This document shows positions 8,860 through 17,225 of a stretch of 64,000 nucleotides of DNA, piece after piece. Numbering within the stretch: the first letter of the stretch is position 1; the number at the start of each line of letters is the position of its first letter. Where the stretch lies: NCBI GenBank assembly GCA_937900135.1, contig CALCDJ010000056.1, positions 62,001-126,000 on the forward strand, written 5' to 3'. Position numbers and translations under genes: made by a program. The notes below the pieces were generated by a model. The model saw only the letters and a program-made list of their open reading frames with translations, searched no databases and was not told the DNA's origin. Source of the stretch: an uncultured Blautia sp. (lineage in GTDB: Bacteria > Bacillota > Clostridia > Lachnospirales > Lachnospiraceae).

Positions 8860-9945
8860 TTAATCCCTCCTCAGTTTCGGGTCAAAGGCATCACGGAGGC
8901 CGTCGCCCAGTAAGTTAAATGCAAGTGTGATCAGGCAGATCATAATTGCCGGAAATACCAGCTTATATGGATAGGCAGTGAGGCCTGCACGGCCCGCATT
9001 TGCCAGAGATCCAAGAGATGGCATGGGCGCCTGTACACCAAGACCGATGAAACTTAAAAAACTCTCTGTAAAGATCGCAGATGGGATCTGAAGAGCTCCG
9101 GCGATGATGATGACACTGATACAGTTGGGAAGGATATGTTTGCGGATGATACGTCCCGCTTTTGCACCGCTGACCTTCGCAGCCAGAATATATTCGTTCT
9201 GTTTGATGGTCAGGATCTGTCCACGTACCATACGTGACATACCGGTCCAGTACAGAAGACCAAATACTGTAAACATGGAAATCATGTTGGAACCTAACTT
9301 CTGCAGAAGCGGAATACGATCCACGCTCAGCGTTTCCTTGAGCACTACGGAAAGCAGGATTACCATAAGCATATCCGGAAGGGAATATATGATATCTACA
9401 ATACGCATCATGATCAAGTCCACTTTTCCGCCGAAGTATCCCGAGATACTTCCGTAAAGAACACCAATGATCAAGACGATGATGCTGGCAAAAAGACCAA
9501 CTGCCAGAGATACTCTGGTACCGTATACTACACGGACGAAATAGTCACGTCCCATCTCGTCTGTTCCCATGATATGAGGGAATACCTTCCCCCCCTCTGC
9601 TATGTATTGCTGTTCCAGCTGGGAATATTCAAAAGGTGCCATATTGGAAGCGGTCTTATCTCTTCTTCCGTTTACAGTAATAATCTGGGAATAAGAATAA
9701 GGTACCACATGAGGTACGATAAAAATCATACCGATAATCAGAACCAACACCACGATACTTCCCATTGCAAGAGGATTCTTTCTGAGCTTACGCATACCAT
9801 CCTTAAAGAAGGATGAGGACTCGCTCATAACGTCCTGCTGCTTCTTCTCTTCATCCGTTGCTTTTTCAAATTTTTTCAAATCAATCTGGAAGCTGAATGC
9901 GGACTTCTTTGGCATTTCATCCAGATTTTTCTTCGTGTTATCCAC
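8860..9945 (-). CDS. oppC: Oligopeptide ABC transporter permease OppC (GTG start)
   Basis: A 361-aa inner-membrane permease. The first 60 residues are hydrophilic and cytoplasmic ('…FSFQIDLKKFEKATDEEKKQQD…'), followed by TM1 (SIVVLVLIIGMIFIVPHV) and the usual five further helices. The EAA loop that docks on the ATPase reads 'EYILAAKVSGAKAGRIIRKHILPN'. The start is GTG at 9943-9945, 6 bases after AAGGAGGAA; no closer ATG fits as well. It is the second gene of the operon and forms the channel with OppB. Confidence 0.92.
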   Translation of the reverse strand: MDNTKKNLDEMPKKSAFSFQIDLKKFEKATDEEKKQQDVMSESSSFFKDGMRKLRKNPLAMGSIVVLVLIIGMIFIVPHVVPYSYSQIITVNGRRDKTASNMAPFEYSQLEQQYIAEGGKVFPHIMGTDEMGRDYFVRVVYGTRVSLAVGLFASIIVLIIGVLYGSISGYFGGKVDLIMMRIVDIIYSLPDMLMVILLSVVLKETLSVDRIPLLQKLGSNMISMFTVFGLLYWTGMSRMVRGQILTIKQNEYILAAKVSGAKAGRIIRKHILPNCISVIIIAGALQIPSAIFTESFLSFIGLGVQAPMPSLGSLANAGRAGLTAYPYKLVFPAIMICLITLAFNLLGDGLRDAFDPKLRRD

Positions 9946-9957
9946 TTAGTTTCCTCC

Positions 9958-10869
9958 TTAATCCAGTTTAATTCTCGGGTCGATCGCCTTATAAACGATA
10001 TCGGTGATCAGGTTCATAGTTACCATCAGAACGGACAGGAAAATCGTTGTTCCCATGATCAGAGGATAATCTCTGTTGGTGATGGCTTCTACGAATTTCG
10101 CACCCAAACCGCCGATCGTGAAGATTCTCTCTACCACAAGGCTTCCGGTAAGGATAAACGCAGTCATCGGACCTACATATGTAACAACCGGAATCAGAGC
10201 ATTCCGAAGAGTATGCTTAAAGATCACCTTAATCTGAGATACGCCTTTTGCTCTTGCAGTACGTACATAATCCTGTCCCAAAACATCCAGCATACTGGTC
10301 TTAGTCAGACGAGTAATGTATGCCATAGGATAGGCTGCCAGCGCGATCACAGGAAGCACGTAATTGGGGCTCTGAGGATTCCATACCGGAACCCACTGCA
10401 GCTTCACGCAGAACACCAAAAGCAAAAGCGATGCAAATACGAAGCTGGGCAACGACGTAAACAACGTGGAAAAGAATATAATCAATCGGTCAGGCAAATG
10501 ATTACGTGTCAGAGCTGCCAGACTTCCGAAGATCAGTCCGAAGATCACTGCTGTAATAATTGCCATTCCTCCAAGTTTTGCAGAAACCTGAAAAGCGGTA
10601 AAAATAGTGGTCTTAATATCACGACCTGTTTTTGCAGAAACACCAAAATCTCCGTGAGCCAGGTTCTTCATATAAAGTACAAACTGCTCCGGAACCGGTT
10701 TATCCAGATTAAAACGCTTCTCCAATGCTTCTTTAACTTCCGGAGAAAGCGCTTTTTCACCGTCAAATGGACCGCCTGGGATGGCATTCATTGAAAAAAA
10801 GGTAATTCCACAGACAATGAAAACGGTGACAATGGCGAGAAGAACTCGCTTTGTTACATATTTTGCCAA
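9958..10869 (-). CDS. oppB: Oligopeptide ABC transporter permease OppB (TTG start)
   Basis: The first gene of the opp operon, 303 aa, close to the 306 aa of E. coli OppB. It has six predicted helices starting with 'RVLLAIVTVFIVCGITFFSM', the conserved 'PGGPFD' after TM1 and the EAA loop 'DYVRTARAKGVSQIKVIFKHTLRNALIP'. I chose the TTG at 10867-10869 because it lies 7 bases after a strong AAGGAGTG ribosome site; the frame is open to another TTG at 10902 but that one has no ribosome site and would add a hydrophilic 11-residue tail. The transporter imports oligopeptides as carbon and nitrogen source or as signals. Confidence 0.92.
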   Translation of the reverse strand: MAKYVTKRVLLAIVTVFIVCGITFFSMNAIPGGPFDGEKALSPEVKEALEKRFNLDKPVPEQFVLYMKNLAHGDFGVSAKTGRDIKTTIFTAFQVSAKLGGMAIITAVIFGLIFGSLAALTRNHLPDRLIIFFSTLFTSLPSFVFASLLLLVFCVKLQWVPVWNPQSPNYVLPVIALAAYPMAYITRLTKTSMLDVLGQDYVRTARAKGVSQIKVIFKHTLRNALIPVVTYVGPMTAFILTGSLVVERIFTIGGLGAKFVEAITNRDYPLIMGTTIFLSVLMVTMNLITDIVYKAIDPRIKLD

Positions 10870-11075
10870 GTAAATACACTCCTTTTTATTTTTTTCTGAC
10901 AATATCAGGGGGACTTCTATTTTGTAAAAAACTCACGGAAAATTTGCGTTTATATCGCTCTTTTTCTTTCTTTTAACACTTTACAACAAACAACTGTCCC
11001 CTATCCGCGGACACGTCTGATAAAAAAAAAGGATTCTCCGTACTGTTTCACTTTATCCCTTTATTGCATTCACCC
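10870..11075 (-). other. 5' leader of the opp operon
   Basis: About 200 bases between the opp promoter and the oppB start. It is A/T-rich, with oligo-A/T runs, and contains no open frame with a ribosome site. No known riboswitch pattern was recognised in it. Confidence 0.4.
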
Positions 11076-11104
11076 ATTATAAATGATTTTCCCAAAATAT
11101 TCAA
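11076..11104 (-). promoter_or_regulatory. SigA-type promoter of the opp operon
   Basis: On the minus strand: -35 TTGAAT (11099-11104), 17-bp spacer, perfect -10 TATAAT (11076-11081). It is the only good promoter between rbsK and oppB and lies just after the rbsK terminator. Confidence 0.7.
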
Positions 11105-11180
11105 CAGGTTTTTTCACTTTCTAAATAATTTCTTCATAAAATTTTTGGTTCTTTTGGCATTTCTATACAAATCCACCAAT

Positions 11181-11232
11181 AAAAAAGCAGACAGAAGCTG
11201 TAAAATTCTCTATCTACCGCCCCTGTCTGCTT
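11181..11232 (-). terminator. Terminator of the rbs operon
   Basis: Arms AAGCAGACAG (11185-11194) and CTGTCTGCTT (11223-11232) form a perfect 10-bp stem on a large loop. On the minus strand it is followed by a U run (11181-11186). It begins about 25 bases after the rbsK stop. Confidence 0.75.
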
Positions 11233-11256
11233 TCTTTCTGTTTTATTTCTGCAAAA

Positions 11257-12147
11257 TTATGCTTCTCCGTTCCAGGACAGAACTTCTTCCCTTCTTGGAA
11301 TGGACGCAGTTGCCCCTGGCCTGGAAACTGCAATTGCAGAAGCCTTTGCCGCCAGAGTCAGTCCCTCCTGTACTGGAAGTCCGTCAATAATCGAAGAAAT
11401 AAAGTATCCGGTAAAGGTATCTCCTGCTGCTGTGGTATCCACTGCCTTCACCTTAAAAATTCCCTGATGATAAACACCGGTTTCATCCTGGTATACGGAA
11501 CCATCTCCTCCTAAGGTCAGCACAATTTTTGCATGGGGATACAGTTCTTTGATCTTACTTAAAATCTGTTCTGGTTCCTTCTCTCCGGTAATCTGATATC
11601 CTTCGATCTCATTCACCAGAAACAGGCTGACTTTGCCAAGATCACAAGCCTTCAGCGCGTCATCATAAGGGGATGGATTCAGAATGATCATCATTCCTTT
11701 TTCGTATGCCACATCAATGATATAGTCCAGAAGATTCACTTCATTCTGAAGAAGAAGAATGTCTCCTTTTTCAAAATGGGTAAACACAGAATCAATGTAT
11801 TCCTTTGTCAGGCTGCGATTGGAGCCGCCAAAAAGCAGAATGCTGTTCTGTCCGTCCTTATCCACCTGGATCACCGTATGTCCACAGGGACCTGGAATTC
11901 TCCGGATCAGTTCTGCATTCACTCCATTTTCTTCACAGGCCTTCAAAAGCATATCTCCGCCTTCCCCCAGCATCACTGCATGGTAGACAGGGATTCCCGC
12001 CTTTGCCAGTGCAATGGACTGATTCAGTCCCTTACCGCCGCAGAAAATATTTCTTCCTGCCGCGCTTTCTGTTTCCCCTGGAACCAGAATATGATCCACC
12101 TGATACACATAATCCAGATTCATCGACCCAAAATTCAATACCTTCAT
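11257..12147 (-). CDS. rbsK: Ribokinase (PfkB family)
   Basis: A 296-aa sugar kinase that phosphorylates ribose to ribose 5-phosphate with ATP. The N-terminal PfkB motif is 'GRNIFCGGKGLNQSIALAKAG' (GGKG at 37-40), and the C-terminal motif 'DTTAAGDTFTGYF' places the catalytic Asp at residue 243. 'NPSP' of the sugar lid region is present. It is the last gene of the ABC operon. The start ATG is 13 bases from AAGGAGG, which is long, and it overlaps by ATGA the stop of a possible 24-codon frame starting at 12222. Ribose is the likely substrate; a deoxyribose or other pentose kinase is possible. Confidence 0.85.
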   Translation of the reverse strand: MKVLNFGSMNLDYVYQVDHILVPGETESAAGRNIFCGGKGLNQSIALAKAGIPVYHAVMLGEGGDMLLKACEENGVNAELIRRIPGPCGHTVIQVDKDGQNSILLFGGSNRSLTKEYIDSVFTHFEKGDILLLQNEVNLLDYIIDVAYEKGMMIILNPSPYDDALKACDLGKVSLFLVNEIEGYQITGEKEPEQILSKIKELYPHAKIVLTLGGDGSVYQDETGVYHQGIFKVKAVDTTAAGDTFTGYFISSIIDGLPVQEGLTLAAKASAIAVSRPGATASIPRREEVLSWNGEA

Positions 12148-12230
12148 ATTGTTCCCAATACCTCCTTATTTTTATGTACAGAGCGTATCCCTCCTGGCGC
12201 ATCTGCTGAGGCATCCATTCTTCTGACGGA

Positions 12231-13280
12231 TTATTTATTTTCGTTACGTGCCTGAAGCGCCATCTTTGCCTGAAGATTTCTCTGGAACTGGTCAATGATT
12301 ACAGCTACAATAATAACCAGACCACGGATGATCTTCTGCCAGAATTCTGTAACACCGCACATAGTCATACCATCATTGATCACACCAATTACAAAAGCAC
12401 CTACAATGGTTCCGCCAATGCTTCCCACACCGCCAGCCATGGAGGTTCCACCAAGAACAGAAGCTGCGATGGCATTCATTTCCCAGGATTCACCGGTTTT
12501 TGGAGTTGCAGAAACCAGCTGGGAAGTGGCAATAATACCTACAATGGCAGAGCAGAGACCGGAAAATGCATACACCCAGATTTTCACCCGGTCTACCTTA
12601 ATGCCGGAAAGCTTGGAAGCCTTTTCATTTCCACCAATGGCCTGTACATGCCAGCCAAAGGGAGTTTTCTTTAAAATCAGACCTGCAATTACAGCAACCA
12701 GAATCAGGATCACAACGCCTACCGGAATCATGGTTCCTGCCAGGTTTCTTCCAAAAAATTCAAATCCCGTATTGCCCAGTCCTTCATGTCCGGACAGTTC
12801 GGAGAAGGTTGCTCCGTTGGAACGGATATTGGCAAGACCACGGCAGATATACATGGTACCAAGAGTTGCGATAAAAGGCGCTACTTTAAACTTTGTGATG
12901 ATCACACCATTGAGCGCACCCACCAGTGCGCCAAGAAGAACTGTGATCAATACCACAAGAGGAATACTGAAATAAAGTGTAACACCTGCAAACTTAATTG
13001 TAAAGCCTTCCTGAATCAAACCGCCTGCAATCATACCTGCAAGTCCGGCTACAGAACCTACAGAAAGGTCAATTCCTCCGGTAATAATGACATAGGTCAT
13101 GCCGATTGCAAGAATTCCATACAATGCCACATGCTTGGCAACCGTCAGAAGGGATCCTACGGTAAGGAAGTTATTTGCGGTAATACTGAAAAATATAAGT
13201 AAAATAATTAATACAATGAAAGTTCTTCCCTTTAACAGGGTCATGGTCAAAGAATTGCTGTTGTTCTTTTTCGCTGCCAT
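12231..13280 (-). CDS. rbsC: Ribose-type ABC transporter permease
   Basis: A 349-aa BPD_transp_2 family permease with about ten hydrophobic helices beginning 'TFIVLIILLIFFSITANNFLT'. Family motifs visible are 'GMTYVIITGGIDLSVGSVAGL' and 'ASVLGGTSMAGGVGSIGGTIVGA'. It starts 2 bases after the rbsA stop, with AAGGAGAAT before the ATG, so it is tightly coupled. It forms the membrane channel through which the sugar from RbsB is taken up. Confidence 0.92.
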   Translation of the reverse strand: MAAKKNNSNSLTMTLLKGRTFIVLIILLIFFSITANNFLTVGSLLTVAKHVALYGILAIGMTYVIITGGIDLSVGSVAGLAGMIAGGLIQEGFTIKFAGVTLYFSIPLVVLITVLLGALVGALNGVIITKFKVAPFIATLGTMYICRGLANIRSNGATFSELSGHEGLGNTGFEFFGRNLAGTMIPVGVVILILVAVIAGLILKKTPFGWHVQAIGGNEKASKLSGIKVDRVKIWVYAFSGLCSAIVGIIATSQLVSATPKTGESWEMNAIAASVLGGTSMAGGVGSIGGTIVGAFVIGVINDGMTMCGVTEFWQKIIRGLVIIVAVIIDQFQRNLQAKMALQARNENK

Positions 13281-13282
13281 AT

Positions 13283-14845
13283 CTAATTCTCCTTTTCTGT
13301 TGTTGCTGTAGTGTGGTGTCCTTTATAGGAAGACAGCACCAGAGTATCTTCCTGGATCTCATCGCCCCGGAATTCTCCGGTCTTACGTCCATTGGACAAC
13401 ACGATCACCCGGTCTGCAATAGAAACGATCTCCTGAAGTTCTGAAGAGATCACAATAATAGACAAACCTCTTTCTGCATACTGGTTAATGATATCAAACA
13501 CTTCTGTTTTGGCGCCGATATCAATTCCACGACTGGGTTCATCCATCAGCATGATCTTCGGCTCTGTCAAAATACCCTTGCCAATGACCACCTTCTGCTG
13601 ATTTCCTCCGGATAAGGATAAAATTGGCAGTTTTTTATCTGCAACTTTAATATGGATATCCTTGATCTGTTCCTCCACCTTCTGCGCTTCTTTTTGTTTA
13701 TCCAGCAAAATGCCCGCTTTTTTGTAATTCTTCATGGCGGACAGAGAACAGTTTTTCTCAATATCCATGGTCTGAACCAGACCCTGAGACTGACGGTCTT
13801 CCGGAATCAGTGCAAAACCTTTGTCAATCTGATCGGCAATCGATTTAATATGAAGTTTCTTTCCTTCCAGATATACTTCTCCGGTGTGTTCCGGATGCAT
13901 TCCCATCAGGCACTCAAAGACTTCACTTCTTCCAGCTCCCATCAGGCCGTAAATTCCAAGGATTTCTCCTTTTTTCAGTTCAAAGCTCACATGATCCACC
14001 AGATAACCGCCGCCGGACTTTGGAAGACAGAGGTTTTTCACCTCAAGAACGTTCTCCACCTTCGACCAGTCCACGTTTGTCTCTCTCTTGGGGTAATTCT
14101 TCTCCCCACCGGTCATCTCATGGACAATCCATGGAACATCAATATCCTTTACGTCTGCATCGGAAACATATTTACCGTCACGGAGAATGGTCACATGATC
14201 CCCGATCTGCATAATTTCTTCCAGACGATGGGAAATATATACAATGGAAATCCCCTGTGCAGTCAGCTCCCGCATGATCTTAAACAATACCTGTACTTCC
14301 TGCTGAGAAAGGGAAGATGTGGGTTCATCCATGATCAGCACTTTTAAATCATCTGCCACCAGATTTCTGGCAATTTCAATCATCTGCTGCTGGCCCACTC
14401 TCAGTTCTCCCACCAGTGTGTTGGGATCGATTTCGTGCTCCAGTCTTTTTAAGATTTTTTCGGTTGCTTCAATATGGGATTTGTTGTCAAGCTTAATTTT
14501 TCCTTTTGTTTTTTCTCTCGCCATAAAAATGTTCTGGTAAACATTCAGATTGGGGAACAGACTTAGTTCCTGATGAATAATTCCAATTCCATTCTTTCTG
14601 GCATCTGTGGTATTTCGGAAGGAAACCTCTTTATCTCCTATGTAAAGTTTTCCTTCTGAAGGATGTTCAATTCCTGCAATCATTTTCATCAGAGTGGATT
14701 TTCCTGCGCCATTTTCTCCAATGAGTACATTGACCTTTCCTTTTAAGAGGTCAAATGATACATCATCCAGAGCCTTGGTACCAGGATAAATCTTGCTGAT
14801 ATGGTCTGCATGCAGGAATACATGTTCCGGACATTGATAAGCCAT
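13283..14845 (-). CDS. rbsA: Ribose-type ABC transporter ATPase, double-domain
   Basis: A 520-aa protein with two ABC modules. The first has Walker A GENGAGKST (about 43-51), signature 'LRVGQQQMIEIARNL' and Walker B 'VLIMDEPTSSL'. The second has a degenerate Walker A 'GLMGAGRSE', as is normal for the RbsA/XylG/MglA type, with signature 'LSGGNQQKVVIGKGI' and 'IMLMDEPSRGIDIGAK'. The ATG lies 7 bases after GGAGGT and 11 bases after the DUF2291 stop. It energises RbsC. Confidence 0.94.
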   Translation of the reverse strand: MAYQCPEHVFLHADHISKIYPGTKALDDVSFDLLKGKVNVLIGENGAGKSTLMKMIAGIEHPSEGKLYIGDKEVSFRNTTDARKNGIGIIHQELSLFPNLNVYQNIFMAREKTKGKIKLDNKSHIEATEKILKRLEHEIDPNTLVGELRVGQQQMIEIARNLVADDLKVLIMDEPTSSLSQQEVQVLFKIMRELTAQGISIVYISHRLEEIMQIGDHVTILRDGKYVSDADVKDIDVPWIVHEMTGGEKNYPKRETNVDWSKVENVLEVKNLCLPKSGGGYLVDHVSFELKKGEILGIYGLMGAGRSEVFECLMGMHPEHTGEVYLEGKKLHIKSIADQIDKGFALIPEDRQSQGLVQTMDIEKNCSLSAMKNYKKAGILLDKQKEAQKVEEQIKDIHIKVADKKLPILSLSGGNQQKVVIGKGILTEPKIMLMDEPSRGIDIGAKTEVFDIINQYAERGLSIIVISSELQEIVSIADRVIVLSNGRKTGEFRGDEIQEDTLVLSSYKGHHTTATTEKEN

Positions 14846-14856
14846 ATCTGCACCTC

Positions 14857-15498
14857 CTACTGTACTTCAATCTTCACAGGGGTAATCAGCACCTTTGTAT
14901 TGTCATTGGCTGTAAACGCGCCCATAAAGGCAATCTTTTTGTCCTTCAGGGAAGCCGGATCTGCTGTCTGTACCACCTGCTCGTCAATTAATTTGTTAAT
15001 ACTCTGAGAAACTGCCGCCCAATCCTGCTGGTTGGTGTAATCTCCGAATTTAATTACATCCAGAGAGTCACGGATGGAGGAGCCTTTGTATACGGAACCA
15101 ATCTGAATGGAAATTTCTTCCGTTCCTTCATAACCATCCAGGGCAATGGTCATATATCCTGCTTTCTTTTCCTGGTTTACTTCGGTTACGGTTCCAGTTC
15201 CCTTTACCACATAATTGATCTCTCCGCTGGTTCCCATGGAATATTTTCCATATTTATCTACCAGAGATTTCAGATCTCCATTGGCTTCTGTGAGAAAATC
15301 TGCAAGCTCCACAGCCTTGCCTTCCAGATCCGGAAGCGCCTGGGATTCCCAGATTCCCGCCACATTATCTGTTGCGCTGAATTCTTCTTCTCCTGTATAT
15401 TTTCCTTCTTCACCAATCTTTACTACCTTTACGCATCCTGTCAAAGTAGATGCTGTCATGGCAAGGACGAGTCCTAACGCCAACATCCGTTTTTTCAT
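14857..15498 (-). CDS. DUF2291 family lipoprotein of sugar ABC operons
   Basis: A 213-aa protein with a lipoprotein signal (LAMTASTLTGC, lipobox LTGC) followed by a predicted extracellular domain ('…EEFSATDNVAGIWESQALPDL…'). The DUF2291 family is found almost only inside ribose/galactose-type ABC operons, as here between the binding protein and the ATPase. Its role is not established; it may help dock or select the sugar. I chose the ATG at 15496-15498, since the GTG two codons earlier sits on the ribosome site. Confidence 0.8.
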   Translation of the reverse strand: MKKRMLALGLVLAMTASTLTGCVKVVKIGEEGKYTGEEEFSATDNVAGIWESQALPDLEGKAVELADFLTEANGDLKSLVDKYGKYSMGTSGEINYVVKGTGTVTEVNQEKKAGYMTIALDGYEGTEEISIQIGSVYKGSSIRDSLDVIKFGDYTNQQDWAAVSQSINKLIDEQVVQTADPASLKDKKIAFMGAFTANDNTKVLITPVKIEVQ

Positions 15499-15550
15499 AG
15501 CCACTCTCCTTTTTTCTCTTTGCTGTCTGATTTTTGTCTTTTACCAAAGA

Positions 15551-15576
15551 CAGGAAGGCTTTTCACAGCCTTCCTG
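15551..15576 (-). terminator. Intercistronic stem-loop after rbsB
   Basis: Arms CAGGAAGGC (15551-15559) and GCCTTCCTG (15568-15576) form a strong hairpin 50 bases after the rbsB stop, followed on the minus strand only by TCTTT. Such a stem usually lets binding-protein mRNA accumulate above the downstream transporter genes, by partial termination or by blocking decay. Confidence 0.6.
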
Positions 15577-15627
15577 TTTGTTTGATTTCTTAAACCGCTT
15601 ATGGAGCTTTCCCTCCTGACGGTTTCC

Positions 15628-16671
15628 TTATTCCGCTGCTTCTTCTGTGGTCTCTTCTGCAGTTTCTTCGGTTGCTTCTGTCTCTTCTGCTGCGCCGCCC
15701 TCTGTGTAAACGAAGGTTTTCAGATTGTCTACATTGTCTGCTGTAATGGATACACAGTCTACCAGCTGTTTTTCCTCCAGTCCGGTGGAACCTTCTTTGA
15801 GGTATTTGTCTGCCTGTTCTACTGCCATCTGTGCGATCAGCGCGAACTGCTGAAGTGCAGTACCTGTTGCTTTTCCGTCTTTGATCAGAGCTGCTGCTTC
15901 ATCAGAACCGTCTACACCAATGATCGGAATGTTCTTTCCTGCTGCTTCACAAGCTGCTACAGCGCCCTCTAACATGGTATCATTACCACAAATGATACCA
16001 TCCAGATCCGGGTTTGCCTGAAGAATTGCCTCTGTCTTATCAAATGCTTCTGTCTTTTCCCAGTTTGCTGTCTGCTGAGCTACCATTTCCAGATCCGGGT
16101 ACTGGTCGATTACTTCATGGAATGCAGAAGAACGAACGCCTGCGTTTGTATCAGATTCTTTACCAAGAAGTTCTGCATATTTTCCTTCTTCGCCCATTGC
16201 TTCTACCCAGACTTCTGCGATTGCTTTTGCACCCTGGTAGTTGTTTGCTACGATCTGAGAAATTGCCACACCGTCTTCATTGATCTCACGGTCAATAAGG
16301 AAGGTTGGGATACCTGCTTCTTTTGCCTTTTTAACGGCTTCGATAGTTGCATCTGCACCTGCATTGTCACAGATGATCGCTGCTGCCTTATCTGCAATAG
16401 CGCTGTCAAACAGTTCTGTCTGTTTGGTAGGGTCATCATCGTGGGATGCTGCCTTTACTTCATAACCAAGATCCTCAGCTGTCTTTGTTGCAATGTCTGC
16501 CTCGGTTTTAAAAGCCGGGTTGGAAACAGATGGAGTAATTACATAAATGATATTGGAGCCGCCGCCCTTTAATGGCTCTTCGCTCTCTGCTGCCATAACG
16601 GAAACGCCTGTTCCCATTGCAGATACCACCAACGCTGCTCCTAACAATACACTCAGTAATCTTCTTTTCAT
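15628..16671 (-). CDS. rbsB: Ribose-type ABC substrate-binding protein
   Basis: A 347-aa Peripla_BP_4 family protein, first gene of the operon. Residues 1-28 form a signal peptide ending 'GVSVMAAES'; there is no Cys, so it is not an obvious lipoprotein. The domain begins 'GSNIIYVITPSVSNPAFKTEADIATKTAEDLGYEV', and shows 'IPTFLIDREI' and 'DGIICGNDTMLEGAVAACEAAG', typical for pentose binders. The last 21 residues are an acidic Glu/Thr/Ala tail with no counterpart in E. coli RbsB. Ribose is inferred from rbsK, rbsA and rbsC; a related sugar is possible. Confidence 0.87.
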   Translation of the reverse strand: MKRRLLSVLLGAALVVSAMGTGVSVMAAESEEPLKGGGSNIIYVITPSVSNPAFKTEADIATKTAEDLGYEVKAASHDDDPTKQTELFDSAIADKAAAIICDNAGADATIEAVKKAKEAGIPTFLIDREINEDGVAISQIVANNYQGAKAIAEVWVEAMGEEGKYAELLGKESDTNAGVRSSAFHEVIDQYPDLEMVAQQTANWEKTEAFDKTEAILQANPDLDGIICGNDTMLEGAVAACEAAGKNIPIIGVDGSDEAAALIKDGKATGTALQQFALIAQMAVEQADKYLKEGSTGLEEKQLVDCVSITADNVDNLKTFVYTEGGAAEETEATEETAEETTEEAAE

Positions 16672-16961
16672 TTTTTTACCCTCCTGATCGTTATTTTTGG
16701 GAAGAAACCTTTTTCAGTTTCTTTTTGGGACTTCCTCATCCCTTTTGATAATCTGTATTTTAAACTATTATATAAAATTTTCAATAGTTTTTTTACTTTT
16801 TGTTTTGATAATTCATTTTTTCGTCAATTTCATTAATTTTTTTGTTGTGTTTTTATACATATTTAACAATGTTTTTCCTGTATTTTCACATTTTTGTTGT
16901 GCACTTACATGTTTTTTATCTAAACATTTATATAAACATTTATGTGAACACATCCTTTCAC
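16672..16961 (-). other. AT-rich upstream region of the rbs operon with a 12-bp tandem repeat
   Basis: About 290 bases without a gene, very A/T-rich. It holds the putative rbs promoter (16757-16784) and, further up, two adjacent 12-bp copies of TAAACATTTAT(A/G) at 16921-16944 followed by a partial third. No regulator gene for the rbs operon lies in the window. Confidence 0.5.
16757..16784 (-). promoter_or_regulatory. Putative promoter of the rbs operon
   Basis: On the minus strand TTGAAA (16779-16784), 16-bp spacer, TAAAAT (16757-16762), leaving a leader of about 85 bases before rbsB. A perfect TATAAT inside the spacer has no good -35. Confidence 0.5.
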
Positions 16962-17012
16962 AGAAATCAGAAAAAGCCACAGAGAAACTCTCTGTGGCTT
17001 TTTCTGATTTCT
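16962..17012. terminator. Bidirectional terminator with a perfect 24-bp stem
   Basis: Arms 16962-16985 and 16989-17012 are exact inverted copies with a 3-base loop, including GCCACAGAGA/TCTCTGTGGC followed by U5. It lies 10 bases after the stop of the 67-aa gene and closes the parA transcript. Confidence 0.85.
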
Positions 17013-17021
17013 GTTCTGTTT

Positions 17022-17225
17022 TTATAACAGGTAGTCCGGCATTTTCTGTGTAAGCTGAACCGGTTTGTTTTCCGGCGCCTCCTTCGATGCATCCGATAAG
17101 AACTTCATCTGTATCTCCTCTGCGTTCATGGGAGTCAGCACAGAATCCTTCACCGGCTGTCCCGCTGCCCCCTGTCTGGATTTTGCGCCTGCCGCCCGCG
17201 CAATACTAGCTTTCCCTAAGGACAT
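17022..17225 (-). CDS. Small basic protein partner of the ParA-type ATPase
   Basis: A 67-aa protein translated from an ATG 9 bases after GGAGG; it overlaps the ParA gene by 20 bases and so is coupled to it. The N-terminus 'MSLGKASIARAAGAKSRQGA' is basic and Ala-rich, the C-terminus ends 'QLTQKMPDYLL'. There is no signal peptide, no membrane segment and no clear HTH. I have seen similar N- and C-terminal motifs in small Lachnospiraceae proteins next to ParA genes, but that is memory only. A likely role is adaptor or regulator of the ATPase, replacing a classical ParB; this is inference. Confidence 0.65.
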   Translation of the reverse strand: MSLGKASIARAAGAKSRQGAAGQPVKDSVLTPMNAEEIQMKFLSDASKEAPENKPVQLTQKMPDYLL

